Below are positions 1-7,307 of a stretch of DNA of 64,000 bases, in pieces. Source of the stretch: GCA-002050365 sp964237235 (GTDB lineage: Bacteria > Acidobacteriota > Blastocatellia > Pyrinomonadales > Pyrinomonadaceae). The position numbers were made by a program, and so were the translations under genes. The stretch lies in the NCBI GenBank assembly GCA_964237235.1, contig CAXSGY010000007.1, forward strand, positions 1 through 64,000, in the 5' to 3' direction. Position 1 is the first letter of the stretch. Each line of letters starts with the position of its first letter. The notes under the pieces are model-generated. The model was not told the DNA's origin. It searched no databases and saw nothing but the letters and a program-made list of their open reading frames with translations.

Positions 1-18
1 GAAATTTCGGTTTGGTAT

Positions 19-294
19 TCATACTCGCACCTCCGCCTTTTCGTTTTTAATTTCTTGTGCGATGTGCGGATGCTCGCGGATAATAAATTCGACGCGTTGT
101 TGGCATCGTTGACAAAAGCCATTAACGGCGAAACGATGGTAATCCGATCCGCATTTTCGGCAACAGAAAGATTGACCGAAGCGGGCAAATTGGTTAAGAT
201 TAGAAACATCAAAACGCTTATTACCGCTGCCCGCGTTGATTTGATTTTTTTGATACGAGGCAGAGCCGCCAGCTCTGCTTTTTTTATTGTTCAT
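19..294 (-). CDS. Small zinc-ribbon protein, mobile element
   Basis: A 91-residue protein of unknown role. The start at 294 is chosen because the minus strand has GAGGAACAAATT directly before ATG, a good ribosome site; an upstream in-frame extension lacks one. The middle holds two CxxC pairs (CCRKCGSD and FCQRCQQR) about 17 residues apart, which is the pattern of a small zinc ribbon. The N-terminus is basic and polar, with no membrane segment. It lies in the same direction as the excisionase-like gene and integrase to its right, so it probably belongs to the same integrated element. DNA or RNA binding is the obvious guess, but nothing shows a partner. Confidence 0.55.
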   Translation of the reverse strand: MNNKKSRAGGSASYQKNQINAGSGNKRFDVSNLNQFARFGQSFCCRKCGSDYHRFAVNGFCQRCQQRVEFIIREHPHIAQEIKNEKAEVRV

Positions 295-359
295 AATTTG
301 TTCCTCTAATTTTTGGCACACGCCGGAGATTCACGATTCATAAATCGCTACGTTAATTT

Positions 360-698
360 TCATTGTCGGGATTTTTCGGGAGAAAAAGTTTCGGCTTCCC
401 CTGCGATCTCCGCTTGCGTTCTGCGTCGTCCGGACTGAAGCCATTCGAGCAATTCAGATTTTTTAAAATACAAATTGCCGCCGCATTTAGAATGCGGAAT
501 CAATCTTTTGTGGACGAGATCATAAATGGTAGGAACAGCCTTGCCAGTAATTCTACTGGCGAATTCTGCGCCTTTACCGATGTCGGTAGTTTCAGGTTTC
601 GGTTGAATCGAGTAGGAAGAAAAAAAGTCGGTTAATGCTGCGTCAACGACGGCGCGGATGTCGTCCGGCGTTACTTGTGTAATTGTTAAAGAATTCAT
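360..698 (-). CDS. Excisionase-like helix-turn-helix protein
   Basis: A 112-residue protein. The start at 698 follows GGAGG with 7 nt spacing on the minus strand. The C-terminal half (about residues 45-95) resembles the MerR-like HTH_17 fold of excisionases and small element-borne DNA-binding proteins: a helix pair around AVPTIYDLVHKRLIP, then a wing-like GGNLYFKKSELLEWL, the usual 'build a helix, then xFxxxDLxxWL' signature. It sits two genes downstream of a tyrosine integrase on the same strand. Directional control of that integrase is therefore the likely role, by analogy with other integrative elements. It could instead be a plain transcription regulator of the element. Confidence 0.6.
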   Translation of the reverse strand: MNSLTITQVTPDDIRAVVDAALTDFFSSYSIQPKPETTDIGKGAEFASRITGKAVPTIYDLVHKRLIPHSKCGGNLYFKKSELLEWLQSGRRRTQAEIAGEAETFSPEKSRQ

Positions 699-791
699 CA
701 ATAAACCTCCACGATTTTGTTTCGTCAAGTTTATTTTACGAATGCTTTGTTTCTGTGTAAAGGTAAATTGTTGAAAACAAAGAGTTTATAA

Positions 792-830
792 GACAGAAAA
801 CTTTTCTCTATTTGTCAATAGTTTTCTGTC
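792..830. terminator. 11-bp inverted repeat at 3' end of the 815-2344 gene
   Basis: GACAGAAAACT (792-802) is matched perfectly by AGTTTTCTGTC (820-830), with a 17-nt loop. It overlaps the last codons and stop of the minus-strand gene ending at 815 and lies upstream of the excisionase-like gene. It lacks a clean U-tract on the minus strand, so it may be an attenuator or an operator for the downstream gene rather than a terminator. Confidence 0.35.
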
Positions 831-2344
831 CTATTCTGTGAGTCTTTTATTTGTTGAACGCGTGCGACTGAAATTGTTGATTTTCTTTGCCCACGTTTGC
901 CTACTTGTCTTGGAAGGTTAAATTCATCTGGAAGTGATTCCAGCATCGCTTTTATATTTCGTTGTTTTTGATTAAAGACCCTACCGATTAGTTCGTGAGT
1001 CGCGCCCTCATTCCAAGCAATTAGCCATTTTATGCTTTCAAATGGCGGTGGCGGGGCTTCTTCTTTAATCTCTGTTTTTTTATCCGTCCTTTTATGATGC
1101 GTTCCTTTCGTTTTTGTTTTTTTAGTGCGCTTTTTGAAAGAGTGTCGTGAATTTGCTGTATAATCCATTTCTACAGCGAGATGATGTTGAAATCCTTGTA
1201 CCGCTCTCTCAATGTATTCTTCCGCGGTTTCCTCCGACGCTTCCCATCCCGGAAAAACGAACTTAAATATATCAACAGAAAATTCCCGTTCGTATTCCGT
1301 TGGATAAATAGGAATAGAATCATCTAAAACGGTCTCGTCAATGCTCATCTCGTTGAGAATTTTGAAAGCACCTTCAAATAACCAATCTTTATGTAAGTAA
1401 AATTTATCAGCCCATTGATAAATTAAATTTTGTAAAGACAAGAAACGAGACACGATGTTGGATTTATCAATTGCAGAGTCTTGAAAACACTGCTGAACTC
1501 TAGTTTCTAAAATTTGTATGCGTGGCAACACAAAGTTGTCGTAAAAGTTTCTGCGATACAACGCGGTTTGATGATCTATAAACTCCTGTAGGTCATCGGA
1601 AACGCATTCGTCCCGCATCGCATAATAGAAAAAGTAAAAAAGTCGCCGGTTTCTGCCCCACATATAGCGATAATAGCCTCCTAATGCTTTCTCCTCTTCA
1701 GGGGTTTCAAGTTTATACTCGAAAATTGTAATTTGGATGTCTCTAATTTTTTCTAAATAATCTTTGTTATTTTTACCAACAAGAAATTCAAAATCGGAAA
1801 GCCCGCTTCGTAGATAAGCAATTGCCTGTGGCGTAGAATCTCTTAAAACTTCAAGGAATTTTTGTTGATATACTGCATAAATTTTGTTGCTATCTTTAAA
1901 TTTTCCTGTCGGTAATTTTGGATAATTGCAATCAAAATCTTTCAGCTTGCGCTCCAAAAACTTTTCCAGAGTATATGAGGTAGTAGGAGGAAAATATACG
2001 TTCTCGGCATCAAAAGTTTTACCCTCTGCAATTTCATTTCCGTCCGAAACACCCCAAATACTATGAAGAATAATTGTTTGCTCCGCGTCGCTGCCTTTGT
2101 TAAAAAATTTCTCGTATCTGCTTTCAAAAATCTGTACCTTTTCTTTGTATCTAAATTTAGATAGTTTTCCAGCTTTATAATCATTTTCAATTTCCTTTTT
2201 CTCTTTCTGAATTTTATGCAGTGTTTTCTCGGCATTTTTATAATCTTCAATTATTCGCTTCTTTTCTAAATCTCGATAGTAAAGCCTGTCTTTCTCCAAC
2301 TGGTCAAATTTTCCAAATGGTTTCCTCGGTTTTTTTTTATTCAT
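815..2344 (-). CDS. Unknown 509-residue element protein
   Basis: I do not recognise this protein. It is hydrophilic with no signal peptide or membrane helix. Residues 1-75 are strongly charged and predicted coiled coil, rich in KEK and EKDR runs. The central part (about 85-380) is aromatic-rich and helical. A lysine/threonine-rich linker near residue 410 is followed by a proline run and a C-terminal segment ending with basic residues. It starts one base after the integrase stop codon, so the two are co-transcribed. The basic linker and its position next to an integrase suggest nucleic-acid binding, perhaps replication or recombination accessory, but no catalytic motif is visible. Base composition is more AT-rich than the chromosomal genes to the right, consistent with transfer. 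Confidence 0.7.
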   Translation of the reverse strand: MNKKKPRKPFGKFDQLEKDRLYYRDLEKKRIIEDYKNAEKTLHKIQKEKKEIENDYKAGKLSKFRYKEKVQIFESRYEKFFNKGSDAEQTIILHSIWGVSDGNEIAEGKTFDAENVYFPPTTSYTLEKFLERKLKDFDCNYPKLPTGKFKDSNKIYAVYQQKFLEVLRDSTPQAIAYLRSGLSDFEFLVGKNNKDYLEKIRDIQITIFEYKLETPEEEKALGGYYRYMWGRNRRLFYFFYYAMRDECVSDDLQEFIDHQTALYRRNFYDNFVLPRIQILETRVQQCFQDSAIDKSNIVSRFLSLQNLIYQWADKFYLHKDWLFEGAFKILNEMSIDETVLDDSIPIYPTEYEREFSVDIFKFVFPGWEASEETAEEYIERAVQGFQHHLAVEMDYTANSRHSFKKRTKKTKTKGTHHKRTDKKTEIKEEAPPPPFESIKWLIAWNEGATHELIGRVFNQKQRNIKAMLESLPDEFNLPRQVGKRGQRKSTISVARVQQIKDSQNRTENY

Positions 2345-2345
2345 A

Positions 2346-3437
2346 CTACTTCAAACTAATTTTATTCGCCGCCTCCCGTTTTTTCGCGTCAATAATTTTC
2401 GCGTAAATCTGCGTCGTTTTTACGTCGCGGTGTCCGAGCATTTTGGAAACGGTGTAAATGTCCGTTCCCGCGCTTAACTGCAAAACTGCGTATGTATGGC
2501 GGAACGAATGAAAACTTATAGCCTTTTCAATGCCGGCTTTGCTTACCCAGAGCGGCAAATATAAACAATGATATTTATTTAATTTTGCGAAAACTTTATC
2601 ATCTGTCGCGCCGCGCTCTCCGAACAGTTCAAAGGCTTCCTCGGAGATCGGCAATGTTTCCGCGCCGGTCGTTTTCTTTTGCTGAAAACGAATGTAATGT
2701 CCCTGGTCTTTGCTGTGTTGAACTTCTTTCCAAATCAGCTTTTGAATATCGGAGAACCGCAGTCCGGTCAAAGCCGCGAACAGGGAAGCGCGCCGCAAGT
2801 TGTCATATTTAAAAGGAGTCGCGGCGAGCCGGTGAAGTTCTTCGAGCGTCAAGAATTCCTTCTGCACTTCGACTTCCGCAACGCTGACTCTTAAAGCCGG
2901 ATTTTCCTTGAATAATTTGCTTTCGGTCGCCGTCCGGCAAACCGCCTTGAACTTGATGAAATAAGAGGCTTGGGAATTTTGTCCGAGATTGGTTTTCTCG
3001 GCTAAATAATTCTTATAATCCGCGCAGAGCTTTTCGGTAACGTCTCCGAAGCGGCAGAAAGCGTTGGCAAATTTCTTAAAATGATTGAGAGCCGTTTTCC
3101 AAAGATAATGATTGCTCCGCGAAGTTCGCCGCTTTGTGTCAACCTGTTCCTGGAAATAGGCGAGAAAGTCATCTTCTTTGCTGTCGAATAAAAAGTCGTA
3201 ATCGCCCGCCTGAATCTCCAGTTGACGCTTGGCGCGGATGTTTTCGCCGAGCATTTTCGTTTCCTTATTATGATTCCTCTCCGTTTCGGTTTTTGGGCGT
3301 TCGTAAATGGTCAGTTTAAGATGTGCGCGCCGCGTCGGTTGATGCGTCTTCGGATTGATGATCGGCGGATAAAAGTCCAGGTAAAGACCGATTTTCCCGT
3401 GTTTTAATTTCTTTTCTCTCAAAAAAACTTTTGCCAT
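2346..3437 (-). CDS. Tyrosine recombinase/integrase
   Basis: A 363-residue site-specific recombinase of the phage-integrase family. The N-terminal part (about 1-95) matches an arm-type DNA-binding region. A SAM-like core-binding domain follows (about 100-190), then the catalytic domain. Visible catalytic residues are the first Arg in ALTGLRFSDI, HxxR in HSFRHTYAVL (about residues 310-313), His in LGHRD (about 336) and the nucleophile Tyr in TTQIYAKI (about 345). All expected residues are present, so it should be active. The architecture resembles integrases of conjugative and mobilisable elements common in Bacteroidota and Acidobacteriota. The 815-2344 gene follows after one base. Repeats at 3450-3497 lie directly upstream and may be arm-type sites or an autoregulatory operator. 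The element appears to extend left of the window. Confidence 0.9.
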   Translation of the reverse strand: MAKVFLREKKLKHGKIGLYLDFYPPIINPKTHQPTRRAHLKLTIYERPKTETERNHNKETKMLGENIRAKRQLEIQAGDYDFLFDSKEDDFLAYFQEQVDTKRRTSRSNHYLWKTALNHFKKFANAFCRFGDVTEKLCADYKNYLAEKTNLGQNSQASYFIKFKAVCRTATESKLFKENPALRVSVAEVEVQKEFLTLEELHRLAATPFKYDNLRRASLFAALTGLRFSDIQKLIWKEVQHSKDQGHYIRFQQKKTTGAETLPISEEAFELFGERGATDDKVFAKLNKYHCLYLPLWVSKAGIEKAISFHSFRHTYAVLQLSAGTDIYTVSKMLGHRDVKTTQIYAKIIDAKKREAANKISLK

Positions 3438-3449
3438 ATCTTTATGATT

Positions 3450-3497
3450 TGTATCTCGAAAAAGCGATTAGATACAGGCAAGATACAATAAGATACA
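3450..3497. repeat. Phased AGATACA repeats upstream of integrase
   Basis: AGATACA occurs at 3470-3476, 3481-3487 and 3491-3497, spaced 11 and 10 bp apart. An inverted copy, TGTATCT, is at 3450-3456. The cluster starts 13 bp before the integrase start codon. Spacing by one helical turn suggests one protein bound along one face of the DNA. Arm-type integrase sites or a repressor operator are the two likely readings. Confidence 0.55.
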
Positions 3498-3588
3498 AAA
3501 CAAAACTAATTGCTGATAATTATAAATGAAATTAAGAAAGTGAAAAAGCGTAAAATTAAAGAGTTTAATAATACCTATTGATAAGTGT
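3498..3588. other. AT-rich junction next to integrase
   Basis: This short non-coding AT-rich stretch lies between the integrase repeats and the next small gene. It is the expected location of the element-chromosome junction, but no tRNA gene or obvious core repeat is visible, so the attachment core cannot be placed. Confidence 0.25.
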
Positions 3589-3753
3589 TTATCGTTGCTT
3601 TTGACTACTGTCTTTCTTCGCCCGGAAAATTTGTTTTTTCGGTTTTTCTTCGGCGGTTGTTTGATTGGTTGAAGTCGTCGCGGGAGTCGTTTGAGCGTTG
3701 ATTGAAATGGTGAACGTCAAGGCGACGAAAAATATAAGAATTAAGTTTTTCAT
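3589..3753 (-). CDS. Small secreted peptide, 54 residues
   Basis: The minus strand has GGAG followed by 6 nt and ATG, then an open frame of 54 codons. Residues 1-20 form a clear signal peptide (Met-Lys-Asn, a hydrophobic stretch, then SINAQ). The mature part, about 34 residues, is Thr/Gln/Ala-rich and then basic (EEKPKKQ, RAKK), without cysteine or membrane helix. I do not recognise a family. The signal-peptide-plus-low-complexity layout is typical of short periplasmic or secreted proteins. The strong ribosome site and the signal peptide are the reasons for calling it a gene. Confidence 0.6.
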   Translation of the reverse strand: MKNLILIFFVALTFTISINAQTTPATTSTNQTTAEEKPKKQIFRAKKDSSQKQR

Positions 3754-3925
3754 AAAATCTCCTTTAGAAGTCGTGATGTTTTGATGATTCGCAAATAAAG
3801 CCCCTCCGAGTTTTACGGTAAAGCAACTCCGCGTTATTTTTGAATCATTGAGCTGAGTTTTGTAGAAATTTCAGATACGAAGTATCGAACGAAACGCTTT
3901 CGGTGTCAAGCCGTTTCCGGATAAA
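3754..3925. other. Intergenic region, nothing recognised
   Basis: About 170 nt between the VWA gene end and the small secreted peptide start, on the same strand. I see no hairpin with a U-tract and no convincing promoter; it presumably contains the promoter of the small peptide. Confidence 0.3.
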
Positions 3926-5035
3926 TTATTGCGCCGAATTGCCGGTGATGAGTTTGCGGCGCGCGTTGACGAGCAGGTTCGGGCGGCGCGATGTGACTTC
4001 GATGTCGCGCGTTTCGCCCGGTTTTGATTCGCTTAAAGGGCGTTTCGGCGCGTATGTAACGACGTAGCTCGAATCAATCACGGCGGCGACGAGCGCGCTT
4101 TTTCGCACCATTTCTTCGTTCGATTCGGGCAAAACGAATTCGCCGTTTGTATCAATTGAAAGTTGGTTGAGATATTGTTCGCCATTGATCAAATCTTGTT
4201 TTCGCTCGCGCATTTTTTTCAAAAAAGCCTTATCGGTGTTGATCGAAATTCCGCCGCGGGCGAGCAGCACGTCGCGCACGCCGTTCGGCATCTGCGCGGC
4301 GATTTCGGGCGGCATCGCCTTCGAGCCGGAGCTTTTAGAAGAGCCTTTGGTGCGCGGCTCGATGTCAGACAATTCCATTTTCGTATAGCTGATAACGTGG
4401 ACGTTGACATCTGTGGCGAGCAGTTTTCGCATCGCCGCATCTCTTTCCGCGAGATTATTGACGCTGTCCGTGCCGTCGGTGATCAGCACGAGATGACGAT
4501 TATCGAGCGGCGTTTTTTGCAAAAATCTCGCCACCGCTTCGAGCGCGCCGGTGAAAACCGAACGCCTGCCGAAATTCGCTTTTTGGTCAATGATTTTCAA
4601 AGCATCTTCCCGATTCGTCCATTCGGCGATGACTTCGACTTTATCGTGATAATCCATTACGGCGATTGAATCCTGCGGCTGCAAAGCGTTAATCAAAGCC
4701 TTCGCCGTCGCTTTCGTTTGGTCGAAACTTTTCGCTGCCCGCATTTCGCCGCCCGTGTCCATCACAATCAAAACATTGGCGGCAATGCGCCGCAAACTGC
4801 TCGCCTGATGCAGCCGTCCGTCTTCGGTAATCACTAAATCTTCGGGTTTGACGTTTGAAACGAATTTGCCGTCGCGGTCAACGGCGGAAACGTTGAGCTT
4901 GATTTCTTCGGTGAAAATTCGTTCGGTTTCTTCGTCCGGAATCGGTGTCGGCGTGGCGGTTTGAGCATTGGCGGCGGCGAAAAGGAAAACTGTGAAGGAA
5001 ACGATTTTTATGAATTTAATTAATAGTGAACGCAT
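3926..5035 (-). CDS. Secreted VWA-domain protein
   Basis: A 369-residue exported protein of the VWFA-related type that is expanded in Acidobacteriota. Residues 1-24 are a signal peptide ending near AANAQ. A short beta-rich segment (about 40-80, LNVSAVDRDGKFVSN) precedes a von Willebrand A domain (about 85-340). The MIDAS-type metal site is degenerate: VLIVMDTGGEM stands where DxSxS is expected (MDTGG), while LITDGTDS supplies the later acidic residue. Such proteins are thought to mediate protein-protein contacts in the periplasm or at the surface; the partner is unknown. It stands alone, flanked by a palindromic repeat upstream at 5076-5180. Confidence 0.75.
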   Translation of the reverse strand: MRSLLIKFIKIVSFTVFLFAAANAQTATPTPIPDEETERIFTEEIKLNVSAVDRDGKFVSNVKPEDLVITEDGRLHQASSLRRIAANVLIVMDTGGEMRAAKSFDQTKATAKALINALQPQDSIAVMDYHDKVEVIAEWTNREDALKIIDQKANFGRRSVFTGALEAVARFLQKTPLDNRHLVLITDGTDSVNNLAERDAAMRKLLATDVNVHVISYTKMELSDIEPRTKGSSKSSGSKAMPPEIAAQMPNGVRDVLLARGGISINTDKAFLKKMRERKQDLINGEQYLNQLSIDTNGEFVLPESNEEMVRKSALVAAVIDSSYVVTYAPKRPLSESKPGETRDIEVTSRRPNLLVNARRKLITGNSAQ

Positions 5036-5075
5036 AAAATTTTGATGCGCGTCTAAAAATTAAAGTTGTCGCGTG

Positions 5076-5180
5076 TCAGAACCGCCTGCGTGAGCGGGCG
5101 GCTGAACGCAGCACGCTCGCATCTTTATTTTAGGTTTTAACTTGCCGTCTTTAGCTGCCCGCTCACGCAGGCGGTTCCGA
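5076..5180. repeat. Imperfect 28-bp inverted repeat, ~50-nt loop
   Basis: The left arm at 5076-5103 and right arm at 5153-5180 pair at about 26 of 28 positions. The core is CCGCCTGCGTGAGCGGGC. The repeat lies between the VWA gene and kynA, both on the minus strand. The loop of about 49 nt and lack of a U-tract argue for a mobile palindromic (REP/MITE-like) repeat rather than a simple terminator. Confidence 0.7.
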
Positions 5181-5186
5181 CGCTGG

Positions 5187-5960
5187 CTACAGATGCGTGC
5201 GGGCTTCCCAGAGTTCGGGAAAGAATTTTTTTGAAAGCGTCGTTCGCAAATAGCCCGCGCCTTCCGAGCCGCCGGTGCCGCGCTTCATTCCGAGCATTCG
5301 CTCGACCATCAAAACGTGATTGTATCGCCAGAGCGAAATATTTTCGTCGTGTTCGATCAGTAAATCCTGCATTATAAAAAAATCGGCGTACGTTTCCGGT
5401 TTTCTCAAGATTTCGACAATCGTTGCGACTCTTTCTTCATCCGTTTCAACCTTGAAATCGTTTCTTTCCAACAGCTTCCAAAATTCGTCGGCGACGCTCG
5501 GCGCATCGAAGCGTTTTTTTAATCGTTCAAAAGCGAAATCATCGTCTTTGAAATGATTCATCATCCGCTCATCTTTCGCGCCGGAAAGAAATTCGATTTC
5601 ACGAAACTGCGTTGATTGAAAACCGCTCGCCGGATTGAGCTTATCGCGGAATTCCAAAAAACCGATTTGCGCCATCGTTTCTAAAATATGAATCTGGCTG
5701 ACGACGACTTTGCCGATTGAGGCGACGGTTTTTAACGAATGATTGGCGCGAAAGGCGCGGCTTTCCCGAAGCCAGTTGATGCTCGCGTCGAGTTCGTGCA
5801 GAATTTGCCTGAACCATAATTCGTAAGTTTGATGAATGACGATAAATAGCAATTCATCGTGACTCGTCGGCTCGGACAGAGTTTTTTGCAAGCCGATTAA
5901 TTCCGGCACTTTTAAGTATTCGTTGTAAGAAAGCGGTCGGTTTTTTTCGTCGGCGGTCAT
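5187..5960 (-). CDS. kynA: Tryptophan 2,3-dioxygenase
   Basis: A heme enzyme that opens the indole ring of L-tryptophan with O2 to give N-formyl-L-kynurenine, the first step of the kynurenine pathway in the cytosol. The 257-residue length fits bacterial forms. Family signatures are visible: YNEYLKVPELIGLQ near the N-terminus, HDELLFIVIHQTYELWFRQ carrying the active-site His, and a C-terminal WRYNHVLMVERMLGMKRGTG with the proximal heme His followed by a GTGGSEGAGYLR loop. The start at 5960 (MTADEK) is preferred. An in-frame GTG extension to 6050 reaches into the cold-shock promoter and does not resemble the family. No other kynurenine genes are nearby, so it is either a stand-alone catabolic gene or feeds NAD synthesis encoded elsewhere. 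Confidence 0.92.
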   Translation of the reverse strand: MTADEKNRPLSYNEYLKVPELIGLQKTLSEPTSHDELLFIVIHQTYELWFRQILHELDASINWLRESRAFRANHSLKTVASIGKVVVSQIHILETMAQIGFLEFRDKLNPASGFQSTQFREIEFLSGAKDERMMNHFKDDDFAFERLKKRFDAPSVADEFWKLLERNDFKVETDEERVATIVEILRKPETYADFFIMQDLLIEHDENISLWRYNHVLMVERMLGMKRGTGGSEGAGYLRTTLSKKFFPELWEARTHL

Positions 5961-6041
5961 CGAATTATCTTCGTTGATCGCCGATTTGATGTCAATTTTG
6001 CGATTATTTGGCGCGGTTTGCGAAAAAATTAAAAATAAGTC

Positions 6042-6070
6042 TTGACACACGGATTTATTTGGGCTAAATT
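6042..6070 (+). promoter_or_regulatory. Sigma-70 promoter for the cold-shock gene
   Basis: TTGACA at 6042-6047, a 17-bp spacer, and TAAATT at 6065-6070. The expected transcription start is near 6077, which leaves about 230 nt before the cold-shock ATG. Long leaders of this kind are known for cspA-type mRNAs. Confidence 0.7.
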
Positions 6071-6077
6071 CTCTTTC

Positions 6078-6309
6078 GTTCTATCAAAAAACAACACAAA
6101 AACAATCCCAAAATCTTGCGGTTTAAGATTTTCTACTTGTTAGAAAATGTGTCTTTTTCATTTTTGGACAAATAGCGTTCGCGCGAAATCGTGAATCTGC
6201 GATTTTCGACGAAAACGCGGCTTTGTATTTTTCTGTTTGATTGATAATGCTTTTCGGCTGAGAACGAAAATTAAATTCACTGAAGTTTGTAGGAGGAATT
6301 AGAGTAGAA
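6078..6309 (+). promoter_or_regulatory. Long 5' leader of the cold-shock mRNA
   Basis: About 230 nt without a plausible gene between the promoter and the csp start. In enterobacterial cspA a leader of similar length acts as an RNA thermosensor; whether this one does is inference. GGAGGA at 6292-6297 is the likely ribosome site, about 12 nt from the first ATG, so the second ATG at 6322 is less likely. Confidence 0.45.
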
Positions 6310-6519
6310 ATGTCAAAAACAATGGGTAAAGTCAAATGGTTTAACAACGCGAAAGGTTACGGGTTTATCGAACAACCCGGCGAGCAGGATATTTTTGTGC
6401 ATTACAGCGCAATTTCCGGCGACGGTTACAAAACGCTGACGCAAGGGCAGGATGTCGAGTTTGAAGTAACCAACGGTCCGAAAGGTCCGCAGGCGGAAAA
6501 TGTTTTGCGGGTTGACTAA
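6310..6519 (+). CDS. Cold-shock domain protein (CspA family)
   Basis: A 69-residue single-stranded nucleic-acid binding protein of the CspA family, an RNA chaperone in the cytosol. Both RNP motifs are present: KGYGFIE (RNP1) and DIFVHYSAI (RNP2). The protein is one five-stranded OB-fold of normal family length. It has its own strong promoter, a leader of about 230 nt and a strong hairpin terminator at 6581-6623, so it is a monocistronic unit. Cold or growth-phase control through the leader is likely by analogy with other family members. Confidence 0.95.
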   Translation: MSKTMGKVKWFNNAKGYGFIEQPGEQDIFVHYSAISGDGYKTLTQGQDVEFEVTNGPKGPQAENVLRVD

Positions 6520-6580
6520 TCGTTCAAATTGTCTGACTGCTTTCGACGTTTGAAGTCTTTAGCCGAACGGCGTTTATCAA

Positions 6581-6623
6581 AAAAAAGGGAAAAGCGGTTA
6601 TTCGTTCCGCTTTTCCCTTTTTT
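6581..6623 (+). terminator. Rho-independent terminator after csp
   Basis: Arms 6581-6597 and 6607-6623 pair as AAAAAAGGGAAAAGCGG with its complement. The loop is 9 nt and a T-rich tract follows. The A-rich left flank makes it usable from either strand. Confidence 0.85.
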
Positions 6624-6646
6624 CTCTTTTAAATATATTTTCTTCT

Positions 6647-6720
6647 AGCCGCGAATAACACGAATAAACACGAATGAAATCAATTAAAATAATTCGTGTC
6701 CGTTCGCGTTATTCGCGGCT
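6647..6720. repeat. 29-bp inverted repeat (AGCCGCGAATAACACGAAT type)
   Basis: The left arm 6647-6675 and right arm 6692-6720 are near-perfect complements separated by 16 nt. The sequence is built from the words CGAATAACACGAAT and CACGAAT. It sits between the csp terminator and a minus-strand gene end. This is an interspersed palindromic repeat, probably REP-like, distinct in sequence from those at 5076 and 7151. Confidence 0.75.
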
Positions 6721-6764
6721 GTAATTATCGAAGTTTATTTTGCTCGACGGCTTAATTGCGGAAA

Positions 6765-7085
6765 TTAAACCATTTCTTCGCCCTTCTTTTTCAAAAGTCT
6801 GCGCCATAATTCACGATACGAAGTAAAGCGCGAAACCATCATATTGAATTGATAACGCTGCGCGTAAGTCAAATTTCGGTCGTCGGCGAGCCGCTTTAAA
6901 TTCGCTTCGAGCCGCGCGCGCGCTTCGAGCGGCGGACGTTTCGCGCCGCCGTTGAAATAAATATCGAAATCAATTTTCAGTTTGCGTATATCGTCTTCGA
7001 GCCGCCCGATTTGCTGGTCGAGATTTGCCGCTTCTTCGTATTTGTTGTGCGTTTGCCGGGCTATTGAATTGCCTAAAATTGCCAT
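6765..7085 (-). CDS. Conserved small helical protein, unknown function
   Basis: A 106-residue hydrophilic, helical protein. The start at 7085 is chosen because GGAGAAATCAAATG gives a clear ribosome site; the longer open frame upstream runs through a palindromic repeat and is not gene-like. Residues 18-45 (EEAANLDQQIGRLEDDIRKLK) form a short coiled coil. The C-terminal half is basic (LWRRLLKKKG). I do not recognise a named function; it resembles short uncharacterised cytosolic proteins. It stands alone, convergent with csp and divergent from selA. Confidence 0.6.
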   Translation of the reverse strand: MAILGNSIARQTHNKYEEAANLDQQIGRLEDDIRKLKIDFDIYFNGGAKRPPLEARARLEANLKRLADDRNLTYAQRYQFNMMVSRFTSYRELWRRLLKKKGEEMV

Positions 7086-7150
7086 TTGATTTCTCCGATT
7101 TGTAAAGCGTATTTCAAAAATATAAAGCTCTTGCTTTTTCCCGATTTTCC

Positions 7151-7213
7151 TTTGCGTGCTTTGCGTCTTTGCGGGAAACAATTTATTTCCCGCAAAGACG
7201 CAAAGCACGCAAA
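7151..7213. repeat. Perfect 28-bp palindromic repeat, 7-nt loop
   Basis: Arms 7151-7178 and 7186-7213 are exact complements around the loop CAATTTA. The words TTTGCGTGC and TTTGCGTCTTTGCGGG are typical of a widespread interspersed repeat. It lies in the divergent gap before selA, upstream of both genes. As RNA it would form a very stable hairpin. Confidence 0.85.
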
Positions 7214-7307
7214 AAAGATTCATTTTTGAGATAGCTTCTAAAAACTTCTCCAATAAATAAAATCTCGAAAGCCTTTTTTATTCCTCAATTTCGGTTAAAA
7301 TAATTTT

